Shown here piece after piece: positions 1 through 5,887 of a stretch of DNA of 6,137 bases. The stretch's first letter is position 1. Every line of letters begins with the position of its first letter. The notes under the pieces were generated by a model, which had not been told where the DNA came from, ran no database searches, and worked only from the letters and a program-made list of their open reading frames with translations. The stretch spans positions 1 through 6,137 of the forward strand of contig CAJOQS010000172.1 in the NCBI GenBank assembly GCA_905236925.1, read 5' to 3'. The translations under genes and the position numbers were made by a program. The DNA is from an uncultured Lachnospiraceae bacterium. GTDB taxonomy: Bacteria > Bacillota > Clostridia > Lachnospirales > Lachnospiraceae.

Positions 1-1
1 C

Positions 2-916
2 CCCGACGGGAAGGTCCTCGAGAGCGATTCGAGGTCGCTTCTCGAAAAAGCGGTTGCCGACGCGAAGGAGGCGGGCTTCGAGTTCAACTTCGGTTCCGAG
101 CTTGAATTCTACCTGTTCAAGACCGACGCTGAGGGGCGTCCCACAAGCGAGCCTTACGACAATGCGGGCTACATGGATGTTGCGCCTCTTGACAAGGGTG
201 AGAACATAAGACGTCTTATCTGCCGCACGCTTATGCAGATGGGACTGAAGCCCCAGGCTTCGCACCACGAGGGCGGACCGGGACAGAACGAGATAGATTT
301 CTACTACTCCGATCCCCTTACCGCTGCCGATAACGCGGTAACGTTCAAGTCGGTGGTTCAGTCGATAGCCGCCGTGAACGGTCTTCATGCCGATTTTTCG
401 CCGCGTCCCCTTCCGGAAGGTCCCGGAAGCGGCTTCCATATCAATATTTCACTCAACGATCCGGATGATGAGAGGCTCAAGCAGGTCATCTCCGGAATAA
501 TGGACAAGATCAGGGATATCACCGTTTTCCTGAATCCCGTTGAGAATTCATACAGGCGTCTGGGTACGAACAAAGCGCCGAAATATGTCACATGGTCGTC
601 ACAGAACAGATCACAGCTCGTCAGGGTGCCCGCATCAAGGAAAAGCCCCTATATGGAGCTGCGTTCCCCGGATTCGGAGGCGAATCCGTACATAGCGTTC
701 ACACTTCTTATATATGCCGGTATCGAAGGCATTAAAAAGAAGATGACACTTCCCGAAAGCGCCGACATCAATCTCTATACGGCGCCCAAGGATCAGACCA
801 AGGGCTTTGAACTCCTGCCCGCAGGGCTTACGGAGGCGATCGAAGCCGCCGGGAAGAGTGAATTTGTAAAAGAGCATCTTCCCGAGGCCGTAATTCGGGC
901 ATACTGTGACAGGTGA
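2..916 (+). CDS. glnA: Glutamine synthetase, type I-like, 5'-truncated by window edge (C-terminal 304 residues)
   Basis: The enzyme makes glutamine from glutamate, ammonia and ATP in the cytoplasm, as a ring oligomer. The reading frame is open from base 2; roughly the first 100 residues lie outside the window. Visible motifs, numbered from the first codon here: GSELEFYLF (31-39) with the metal-binding glutamates; HHEGGPGQNEIDF, with further active-site glutamates; GSGFH (142-146), the active-site His region; NPVENSYRRL; NRSQLVRVPASR, which binds nucleotide and phosphate; and MELRSPD...NPY. No adenylylation loop is recognisable. Two oddities stand out. The flap usually written EAP reads NKAP (Lys at 572-574). 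The protein ends at AYCDR without the usual EW...WE...Y tail. A 36-bp gap without a terminator leads to the ANTAR gene, so the two are probably one operon. The GS-family call is firm; true GS activity is less certain because of the flap change. Confidence 0.93.
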   Translation, partial: PDGKVLESDSRSLLEKAVADAKEAGFEFNFGSELEFYLFKTDAEGRPTSEPYDNAGYMDVAPLDKGENIRRLICRTLMQMGLKPQASHHEGGPGQNEIDFYYSDPLTAADNAVTFKSVVQSIAAVNGLHADFSPRPLPEGPGSGFHINISLNDPDDERLKQVISGIMDKIRDITVFLNPVENSYRRLGTNKAPKYVTWSSQNRSQLVRVPASRKSPYMELRSPDSEANPYIAFTLLIYAGIEGIKKKMTLPESADINLYTAPKDQTKGFELLPAGLTEAIEAAGKSEFVKEHLPEAVIRAYCDR

Positions 917-952
917 TTGTAAAAAAATCGAGGGAAAGGGGGCAGGAGACCC

Positions 953-1534
953 ATGATATTCGGCGGAACAACATACAGTGTTCTGGTAGTATCCTCATCC
1001 GAACAATTCGTCAGCTTCATAACGCCTCTGCTCCCGAAAGCGGATTATTATCCGGTTAGGACGGTAAAAACCGCAGGAGAAGCGCGCCGGATCGCGAACG
1101 AGATCGGATTCGACATCATACTGATCAACGCCCCGCTTCACGATGAATTCGGCAACGTGCTGGCCTCCGACCTCAGTGAGAAGAGCAACGCCGGAGTCCT
1201 GCTGTTTGTAAAGAACGAACTGTACGAGGACATATACTCTAAGGTCATCGAAAACGGCGTAATGGTGATCGGAAAACCCGTTCCCGGGATGATGGTCGCA
1301 CAGACGCTCCGAATGATGTGCGCAGCACGCGAACGCATGAGGATGATGGAGAAGAAGCAGGCATCTGTTGAAGAAAAGATCAGTGAGATCCGACTTGTTA
1401 ACCGCGCGAAATGGCAGCTTATATCCTCGCAGGACATGACGGAGGAAGATGCGCACCATTATATAGAAAAACTCGCAATGGACAAGCGCATTTCCCGAAA
1501 AGATGCGGCCCTTGAGATCCTCGGTGAGCAGTAA
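953..1534 (+). CDS. ANTAR-domain antiterminator with a degenerate receiver domain (NasT/AmiR/NitR type)
   Basis: This is a 193-residue two-domain protein. Residues about 7-115 have the alternating beta/alpha pattern of a response-regulator receiver: VLVV strand at 10-13, IILI at 55-58 and VMVIGKP at 103-109, with the conserved Lys at 108. The acidic pair after the first strand is replaced by SSSE, and the phospho-acceptor position aligns with Asn59, so phosphorylation is unlikely. A helical linker with charged and Met residues (about 120-138) leads to an ANTAR domain (139-190). Its typical pattern is present: E..LVNRAKW.LI, then MTEEDAHHYIEK.AMD.R, then AA..IL. ANTAR domains bind paired-hairpin RNA and prevent transcription termination. 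AGGAG at 944-948 lies 4 nt before the ATG. The position right after glutamine synthetase matches the clostridial glnA-nitR arrangement, so nitrogen assimilation is the likely target. No ANTAR target RNA is visible here; it may lie upstream of the window. Confidence 0.9.
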   Translation: MIFGGTTYSVLVVSSSEQFVSFITPLLPKADYYPVRTVKTAGEARRIANEIGFDIILINAPLHDEFGNVLASDLSEKSNAGVLLFVKNELYEDIYSKVIENGVMVIGKPVPGMMVAQTLRMMCAARERMRMMEKKQASVEEKISEIRLVNRAKWQLISSQDMTEEDAHHYIEKLAMDKRISRKDAALEILGEQ

Positions 1535-1539
1535 GGGAC

Positions 1540-1569
1540 TTGACGGGTCGAGGTGCCCGATTTTACAAT
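1540..1569 (+). promoter_or_regulatory. Sigma-A-type promoter for the AAA+ gene
   Basis: The -35 box TTGACG (1540-1545) and -10 box TACAAT (1564-1569) each match the consensus at 5 of 6 positions and are separated by 18 bp. The expected transcription start is near 1576, giving a leader of about 45 nt before the ATG at 1622. The promoter begins 6 bp after the ANTAR stop codon, so the AAA+ gene can be expressed independently of the glnA operon. It also covers the alternative GTG at 1553, which argues against that start. Readthrough from the upstream operon is not excluded. Confidence 0.65.
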
Positions 1570-1607
1570 CTTTATAAGAAAAAAGTTATTCCGGAGCATC
1601 CGGGGAT

Positions 1608-1616
1608 GGGAGAAGG
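1608..1616 (+). promoter_or_regulatory. Ribosome binding site that sets the AAA+ start at 1622
   Basis: GGGAGAAGG ends 5 nt before the ATG at 1622. The in-frame GTG at 1553, 69 nt upstream, has only the weak GGGTCGAG before it and lies inside the predicted promoter. The ATG at 1622 is therefore preferred. Confidence 0.7.
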
Positions 1617-1621
1617 CAATA

Positions 1622-3721
1622 ATGAGAGATCAGATCGATGAAGCTCTGAGCAATATACTCGGAAACAAAAAGAGCAATTACACGCTTGACGAGATAAAGG
1701 AAGCCGAGCAGCTCAAGCGCAGGTACGGCGGGACACTGCTCGATAATCTGAAGGAGCTGACGGGCAGGAAATTTCCCGATACAAGCAACATCGCGAAGGA
1801 AAACATGGATATCCGCCGGATGTGCGAGGAACAGGGCATCGATCTGAACGGCATCGACACCGACACGCAGTTTGACCTTCAGAAGGAGCTTTCGGAATTC
1901 GGAAAGAATCTGGAGAGTGATTTCGGCAGCGCGAATACGCAGAAGGCAACAGCTCCCGCACAGGACATTCCCGCGGAGGTCGACGCGTCCGCATTCAAGG
2001 ATGTGGCAGACAGTGTGGCGACGACGGTCTTCGGGCAGGATGAGTTCCTTAAGAAGCTGCTGATCGCATTCAAGCGTCCTTTCGTTATGCCCCCGAAGGA
2101 GAACATGCCCCGCAACAGCATATATGTCAACGGTGACGAGAACACCGGACGCCATATAGCACTTAAGACAATGGCTGCGGAGCTTGCCGATCGCAGGATA
2201 ATCGCCAATCCCAGGATCAGGACGATCAACCTTTCACTGTATCCCACATCTGCCGAGGAGAAGCTGTTCCTACAGGATCTCTACTCCGCGCTCGTGAGCG
2301 ATTCACAGATCATTCTTCTTGAAAACTACGACAATTGCCACACCTCATACCTGAACACACTGAGTGAGCTCGTTATGACCGGTGAGTGCCGTCTTTCGGC
2401 ACGCTATATACTTCAGAACGGCCAGCTTCTCGCAGTCAGCAACGGACTTGCGAACGACGCTGTGAGCACACTGTCCGCTAAGAACAAATATCTTGTATTC
2501 ATCAGCACGAAGAAGCTTGAAAAGCTTGCGGACTGCTTCGGTGCGCCCTTTGTTAACGCTCTGGGCGATGTCTGCACAACTGCGAAGCTTGATGCGGACG
2601 CTCTGAGGAGGATATCCGAGCGTGAGCAGGCGGAGCTTATTGAGCGCGCGGACAAGCAGCTGGGCTTCAAGGTTGGCTGTTCCGAGGATTTCGCAGCGTT
2701 CGGTGTTACGAAGGCGGAGAAGAACGCGGGTCTTGCGGGCATTCTGGACTTTTACGAGAGCTGCTTAAAGGCTCTTGCACAGATAAGGCTTGAGGAGGAT
2801 CTCGACAAGGATATCGAGGTTTCGCTTTCGATACGTGAGGGAAGCGTAACGGCCGATATCGCAGGCAGGGAAGTCAACCTTCTCGGAAGCCTGCCCGGCG
2901 GATATCAGGGCGAGATCGACGCGGTCAAGGCGGAAATGGACAAGATCGTCGGTCTTTCCGAGATCAAGGATTATATCTTCAGTCTCGAAAAGTATTACCG
3001 CACTCAGATAAGAAGGCGCGAGGAAGGCCTGAAGGCCTCCGAGGTCAATAAGCACATGATCTTCACGGGCAGCCCCGGAACCGGAAAAACGACTATCGCT
3101 AGGATCATAAGCAGATACCTGAAGGCGATCGGCGTTCTGACGGGCGGACAGCTTGTCGAGGTTTCACGTGCCGATCTTGTCGGACGCTATGTCGGCCATA
3201 CGGCACCCCTGACTAACCAGGTCATCAACTCCGCCATCGGAGGCGTTCTGTTCATAGATGAGGCGTACAGCCTTTACCGCGGCAAGGATGATGTCTTCGG
3301 ACTGGAAGCGATCGATACGCTGGTAAAGGGCATAGAAGACAACCGTGAGAACCTGATCGTTATCCTCGCGGGTTATTCCAAGGAAATGCAGGAATTCCTG
3401 ACTTCGAATTCGGGACTTAAGAGCAGGTTCCCCAACATCGTCAACTTCCCCGACTATACGGGCGAGGAGCTGCTTGCGATCGCAAAGATCAACGCCGCTT
3501 CAAAGGGCTATACGATAGACGAGGGCGCCGATCCGGGACTCCTTGCGTACTTTAACGCGGTCCAGGCTGTCAGGGCTTCGGATGCCGGCAACGGACGTCT
3601 TGCCCGCAACAAGATCGAAGAGGCTATATTGAACCAGTCAAGAAGGCTTGTTGCAGAGCCCGAAGCAGATTTGTGCCTGCTGACTTCTCAGGACTTCGAT
3701 CTGAACGATATAAACGGTTGA
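1622..3721 (+). CDS. Tandem AAA+ protein: degenerate Clp-like module plus active CbxX/CfqX (SpoVK-like) ATPase
   Basis: This 699-residue cytoplasmic protein has three parts. Residues 1-125 are charged and helical, of no family I recognise. Residues about 126-410 resemble a Clp/HSP100 AAA module: VFGQDEF (136-142) matches the GQ..A entry of Clp ATPases, but Walker A is GDENTGRH (171-178) and Walker B reads IILLENYD (230-237), so nucleotide hydrolysis should be lost. Residues about 435-699 form a CbxX/CfqX AAA+ ATPase with GSPGTGKTT (483-491), a pore-loop region RADLVGRYVG (516-525), Walker B GVLFIDEAYSL (541-551), sensor-1 region ILAGYSKEM, arginine finger candidate R602 in LKSRF, and sensor-2 region GNGRLARN (656-663). 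All catalytic residues are present. Relatives include SpoVK, the red-type Rubisco activase CbbX and the EccA ATPases of type VII secretion, but no Rubisco or secretion genes lie nearby. The likely role is ATP-driven remodelling of an unknown client. traX follows by 32 bp, probably co-transcribed. Confidence 0.88.
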   Translation: MRDQIDEALSNILGNKKSNYTLDEIKEAEQLKRRYGGTLLDNLKELTGRKFPDTSNIAKENMDIRRMCEEQGIDLNGIDTDTQFDLQKELSEFGKNLESDFGSANTQKATAPAQDIPAEVDASAFKDVADSVATTVFGQDEFLKKLLIAFKRPFVMPPKENMPRNSIYVNGDENTGRHIALKTMAAELADRRIIANPRIRTINLSLYPTSAEEKLFLQDLYSALVSDSQIILLENYDNCHTSYLNTLSELVMTGECRLSARYILQNGQLLAVSNGLANDAVSTLSAKNKYLVFISTKKLEKLADCFGAPFVNALGDVCTTAKLDADALRRISEREQAELIERADKQLGFKVGCSEDFAAFGVTKAEKNAGLAGILDFYESCLKALAQIRLEEDLDKDIEVSLSIREGSVTADIAGREVNLLGSLPGGYQGEIDAVKAEMDKIVGLSEIKDYIFSLEKYYRTQIRRREEGLKASEVNKHMIFTGSPGTGKTTIARIISRYLKAIGVLTGGQLVEVSRADLVGRYVGHTAPLTNQVINSAIGGVLFIDEAYSLYRGKDDVFGLEAIDTLVKGIEDNRENLIVILAGYSKEMQEFLTSNSGLKSRFPNIVNFPDYTGEELLAIAKINAASKGYTIDEGADPGLLAYFNAVQAVRASDAGNGRLARNKIEEAILNQSRRLVAEPEADLCLLTSQDFDLNDING

Positions 3722-3753
3722 TCCCGGTATATAAAGGGTGGGTATAAAAGAAC

Positions 3754-4626
3754 ATGGAAGAGTGCGAGAACAAGGCCGGAGCTGAGGCTGAAACTGAGGT
3801 TGAGGCCAAGGCTGAGGCCGGGGTCAAGGCAGAGGCCTCAGAGCCTAAGAAAAACAGATTTGAGGAATTCGTGGACATGCACGGCTGGAGCGGCAGCACG
3901 CTGAAGCTGATAGCCGTGGTAACGATGCTGATAGACCACATCGGCGCGGGCCTTCTGGAACGTTTTGCAATGGAACACCCGGAGCGCCTGCTGTGGGGAC
4001 TGAATGCCGATCAGATAAAGGACATAGACTTCGTTATGCGCTCGATAGGACGCATCGCGTTTCCGATATACTGTTTCCTGCTGGTCGAGGGCTTCGTTAA
4101 GACCAGTAATGTATGGAAATACTTCACGCGCCTGATGATTTTCGGACTTATATCGGAGGTTCCGTTCGACCTGTGCTTTTTCGGAGCCTTCCCGTACTGG
4201 GAGCATCAGAACGTTATGTTTTCACTCGCGCTGGGTGTGCTGATGCTGATATGCATAGATAGGGCAGGAAAGGCGCTGCTCGACCCGGAAAAGGGGAATA
4301 AGAGGCAGGGTTTTGCCGGATTTGTGCAGTTCCTTATCATGATACCCTTTGCGGTCGTGGCATACTTCGCCTTTGTGGATTACGTATGCCTCGCTATATT
4401 CGTGATATTCGTCTTCTACCTCGGCAGAAAGAGCAGGGTCGGAAACCTGCTGGCAATGACGGGCTCCTGCTTCATTCTTGACGAGATCCCGGCACTTGCG
4501 GGACTGATACCGCTGGCACTTTACAACGGAAAACGCGGACTGAAGCTGAAATACTTCTTCTATTCCTTCTATCCGGCACACATACTTCTTATATGGCTTT
4601 TCGGAAAGTTCATTCTGAAGCTTTGA
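3754..4626 (+). CDS. TraX-family integral membrane protein (putative acyl/acetyltransferase)
   Basis: The 290-residue protein has a hydrophilic N-terminus and then several hydrophobic segments from about residue 48 to the C-terminus. TraX (PF05857) family marks are clear: LKLIAVVTMLIDHIG with Asp61-His62, MRSIGRIAFPIYCFLLVEGF, LISEVPFDL with Glu135 and Asp139, and the HQNV motif at 151-154. In the F plasmid, TraX acetylates the N-terminus of pilin at the inner membrane. Firmicute chromosomal relatives have no known substrate, and no pilin or conjugation gene is visible here. Residues 8-30 are an Ala/Glu-rich low-complexity stretch not typical of the family. The Shine-Dalgarno is mediocre: AAAGGGTGGG at 3733-3742, 11 nt before the ATG. 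The gene lies 32 bp after the AAA+ gene and its 3' end overlaps the convergent acyltransferase by 17 bp. The family call is confident; substrate and reaction are unknown. Confidence 0.88.
   Translation: MEECENKAGAEAETEVEAKAEAGVKAEASEPKKNRFEEFVDMHGWSGSTLKLIAVVTMLIDHIGAGLLERFAMEHPERLLWGLNADQIKDIDFVMRSIGRIAFPIYCFLLVEGFVKTSNVWKYFTRLMIFGLISEVPFDLCFFGAFPYWEHQNVMFSLALGVLMLICIDRAGKALLDPEKGNKRQGFAGFVQFLIMIPFAVVAYFAFVDYVCLAIFVIFVFYLGRKSRVGNLLAMTGSCFILDEIPALAGLIPLALYNGKRGLKLKYFFYSFYPAHILLIWLFGKFILKL
3775..3845 (+). repeat. Imperfect 6-nt periodic repeat in the traX N-terminus
   Basis: The sequence repeats variants of GAGGCN (GAGGCT, GAGGTT, GAGGCC, CAGAGGCC), with AAG and GGG codons between. It encodes alternating Ala/Glu/Lys/Val. 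The segment has low complexity and could vary in length by replication slippage in multiples of 6, which would keep the frame. Confidence 0.7.
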
Positions 4627-5812
4627 AGCATTCATACAGATACAGATATTTAAGGGCATTGAACATAACGTTCGTGCCCTTTATTTCGTATTGGGCTCCG
4701 TCTGCTGCATGATATGCCGTGATGGTGTTGCGGTATACGAGTGCCATACCCGATATGTCGGAAGGAGCAAGGACAGTATCTCCGAGCTCGACGTGGTCGG
4801 TATATGCCTTCATTAAGAGGGTCTCGGTTGAGGCGATCCTGTGATCGCTGCCAATACGCATGAGATTGACCTCGTCCTCGAAAAGGAAATGATGGTTTCC
4901 GCTCTGACGAGCTTCCGAGACCTCGGCCTTCAGAGCCTCACGCTGGGCGGTATCAAGCTGGGCGATGGTAACGGCTGCCTTATCGGGAGCGGATTCATCG
5001 GTCCTGATAAGCTCTCCGTATTCGGTAAAGCGGGCTGAATAGCCGCAGGAACACTTCAACTCGTCGTTCGTGCTGAAAAGAGCAGCTCTTTTTCCGCATT
5101 TGGGGCACATGAAAAGAGTGGTCTCAAGTCCGAGAGCCATCTTCTTGCCCTTGAACGGAACGCGCTCTCTTGACTGGGTCTCGTAAGCATTTTCATAAAG
5201 GTCGTGCTTGATGGCGTCGTTGATCTCGTCGTCGGTCATTCCGGCGAGCTTTTCGGGATCGAAATACCTCATGAGCCTGCCGTTAAGCTTACCGCGCCTG
5301 AGTGTGAAGCCCCAGCGGGGCTGCGTGAAATATCCGCCTTCGAGCCTGTATGTTATAAGTCCGGCGCCGGACTTTCTGATCAGCTTTCCGATAGTGGGAG
5401 CGAAGGAACAGGTCAGACCGTTAAAGGAGCGGTTGCCTTCGGGGAAGATAGCCACGCTGTAGCCGGATTTAAGGTCGCGAAGCATCTGGGATACCGTATT
5501 GATGCCGGCCTTGCCCTTGAAATGTATGATGGGGGCGAAAACAAAATCGAGCAGCTTGAACAGAAAACCGTTCCGGGTAACCTGCTCACCTGCAACGAAA
5601 TACAGCTGTTTTGAAGCGGCTAGGCCCAGCAGTATGGGATCGTAGTCGGTATTATGATTGCAGACCAGAACATAGGGACCTTCGATTCCGGAAAGATCGT
5701 CCCAGGAATAGTTGAATTTATGTTTGAAGACAGGTGCGCAGATCCTGCCAAGTATCCTGAACAGCCTTACATGCCTGCGGTGCAGTTTATCTGTTATACG
5801 CTCATGAGCCAT
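4610..5812 (-). CDS. 1-acyl-glycerol-3-phosphate acyltransferase (PlsC-like) with zinc ribbon and C-terminal extension
   Basis: This 400-residue protein is expected to move an acyl chain onto lysophosphatidic acid or a similar lysolipid at the inner face of the membrane. The PlsC/LPLAT domain covers about 25-215. The catalytic motif NHNTDYD (52-58) fits HX4D, with His53 and Asp58. The acceptor-binding motif is FPEGNRS (123-129). The next motif, at 96-101, has Lys where an Arg is common. After the domain comes a CX2C...CXC zinc ribbon (Cys236, 239, 254, 256). Residues about 300-400 look beta-rich and end in a helix (FNALKYLYLYE), possibly a PH/GRAM-like fold; this is inference. Similar ribbon-bearing acyltransferases occur in Clostridia, so the fusion is probably a family trait. 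Single-domain PlsC is about 240 residues. GGGAGG (5826-5821) lies 8 nt before the ATG. The gene converges on traX with a 17-bp overlap. Confidence 0.9.
   Translation of the reverse strand: MAHERITDKLHRRHVRLFRILGRICAPVFKHKFNYSWDDLSGIEGPYVLVCNHNTDYDPILLGLAASKQLYFVAGEQVTRNGFLFKLLDFVFAPIIHFKGKAGINTVSQMLRDLKSGYSVAIFPEGNRSFNGLTCSFAPTIGKLIRKSGAGLITYRLEGGYFTQPRWGFTLRRGKLNGRLMRYFDPEKLAGMTDDEINDAIKHDLYENAYETQSRERVPFKGKKMALGLETTLFMCPKCGKRAALFSTNDELKCSCGYSARFTEYGELIRTDESAPDKAAVTIAQLDTAQREALKAEVSEARQSGNHHFLFEDEVNLMRIGSDHRIASTETLLMKAYTDHVELGDTVLAPSDISGMALVYRNTITAYHAADGAQYEIKGTNVMFNALKYLYLYECFKASE
4652..4687 (+). terminator. Possible intrinsic terminator of traX, embedded in the convergent acyltransferase gene
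   Basis: AAGGGCA (4652-4658) pairs with TGCCCTT (4675-4681). An inner stem GAAC/GTTC (4661-4664 with 4670-4673) closes a 5-nt loop, with one bulged T between the stems. It starts 25 bp after the traX stop and is followed by TTATTTC, a weak T tract. The same bases encode the C-terminal region of the minus-strand gene. Stem strength is moderate and the T run is interrupted by an A, so the call is tentative. Confidence 0.45.
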
Positions 5813-5866
5813 AAAAAAGCCCTCCCGGTCGATATGAAATAATCATACCACCGGGAGGGTGTTTTT
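5813..5866 (-). terminator. Bidirectional hairpin terminator between the two minus-strand genes
   Basis: The 10-base arms CCCTCCCGGT (5820-5829) and ACCGGGAGGG (5850-5859) are perfectly complementary. The interior pairs further: TATGA (5847-5843) with TCATA (5837-5833), leaving a 5-nt loop and one bulge. Flanks are AAAAAA (5813-5818) and TTTTT (5862-5866), so each strand has a T run after the stem. On the minus strand it sits 25 bp after the stop of the upstream partial gene and ends in TTTTTT directly before the acyltransferase ATG. No plus-strand gene needs it. Confidence 0.85.
5821..5826 (-). promoter_or_regulatory. Ribosome binding site of the acyltransferase
   Basis: GGGAGG on the minus strand is 8 nt before the ATG at 5812-5810. 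It fixes the start and is also part of the terminator stem, so it is paired in any transcript reading through from upstream. Confidence 0.8.
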
Positions 5867-5871
5867 AACAA
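5842..5871 (-). promoter_or_regulatory. Possible promoter of the acyltransferase gene, inside the hairpin
   Basis: Read on the minus strand: TTGTTA (5871-5866, 4 of 6 to the -35 consensus), an 18-bp spacer, and TATGAT (5847-5842, 5 of 6 to the -10 consensus), preceded by TGG as an extended -10. The expected start is near 5835, giving a leader of about 23 nt. Such a transcript would lack the upstream arm of the hairpin and leave the Shine-Dalgarno free. Confidence 0.5.
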
Positions 5872-5887
5872 GTGTTATGCCGACTTA

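Noticed and set aside
917..952. Frameshifted remainder of the glutamine synthetase C-terminus
   Set aside because: Neither other frame encodes the EW...WE tail, and the ribosome site and start of the next gene occupy this stretch.
995..1459. 154-codon minus-strand reading frame opposite the ANTAR gene
   Set aside because: Its product is rich in Cys, His and Arg with no domain pattern, and it mirrors a clear ANTAR protein on the other strand.
1544..1559. CGGG...CCCG hairpin followed by ATTTT after the ANTAR gene, as a terminator
   Set aside because: The stem is only 4-5 bp with a short T run, too weak to call; it also overlaps the promoter.
1553..1621. Upstream GTG start giving a 722-residue AAA+ protein
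   Set aside because: It lies inside a good promoter, has a poor ribosome site, and the ATG at 1622 has a proper one.
1586..2155. 189-codon minus-strand reading frame opposite the AAA+ N-terminal half
   Set aside because: It has no recognisable motif; the opposite strand carries a continuous 699-residue protein with a promoter and ribosome site.
3718..3748. TTGATC-N19-TATAAA as a promoter for traX
   Set aside because: It would start transcription at or after the traX ATG, leaving no ribosome site; co-transcription with the AAA+ gene is simpler.
3754..4626. traX as evidence of a conjugative element
   Set aside because: No relaxase, coupling protein, pilin or type IV secretion gene is present, and chromosomal TraX relatives are common in Clostridia.
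5204..5614. 136-codon plus-strand reading frame opposite the acyltransferase
   Set aside because: The minus strand has the PlsC catalytic motifs, so this is an antisense shadow.
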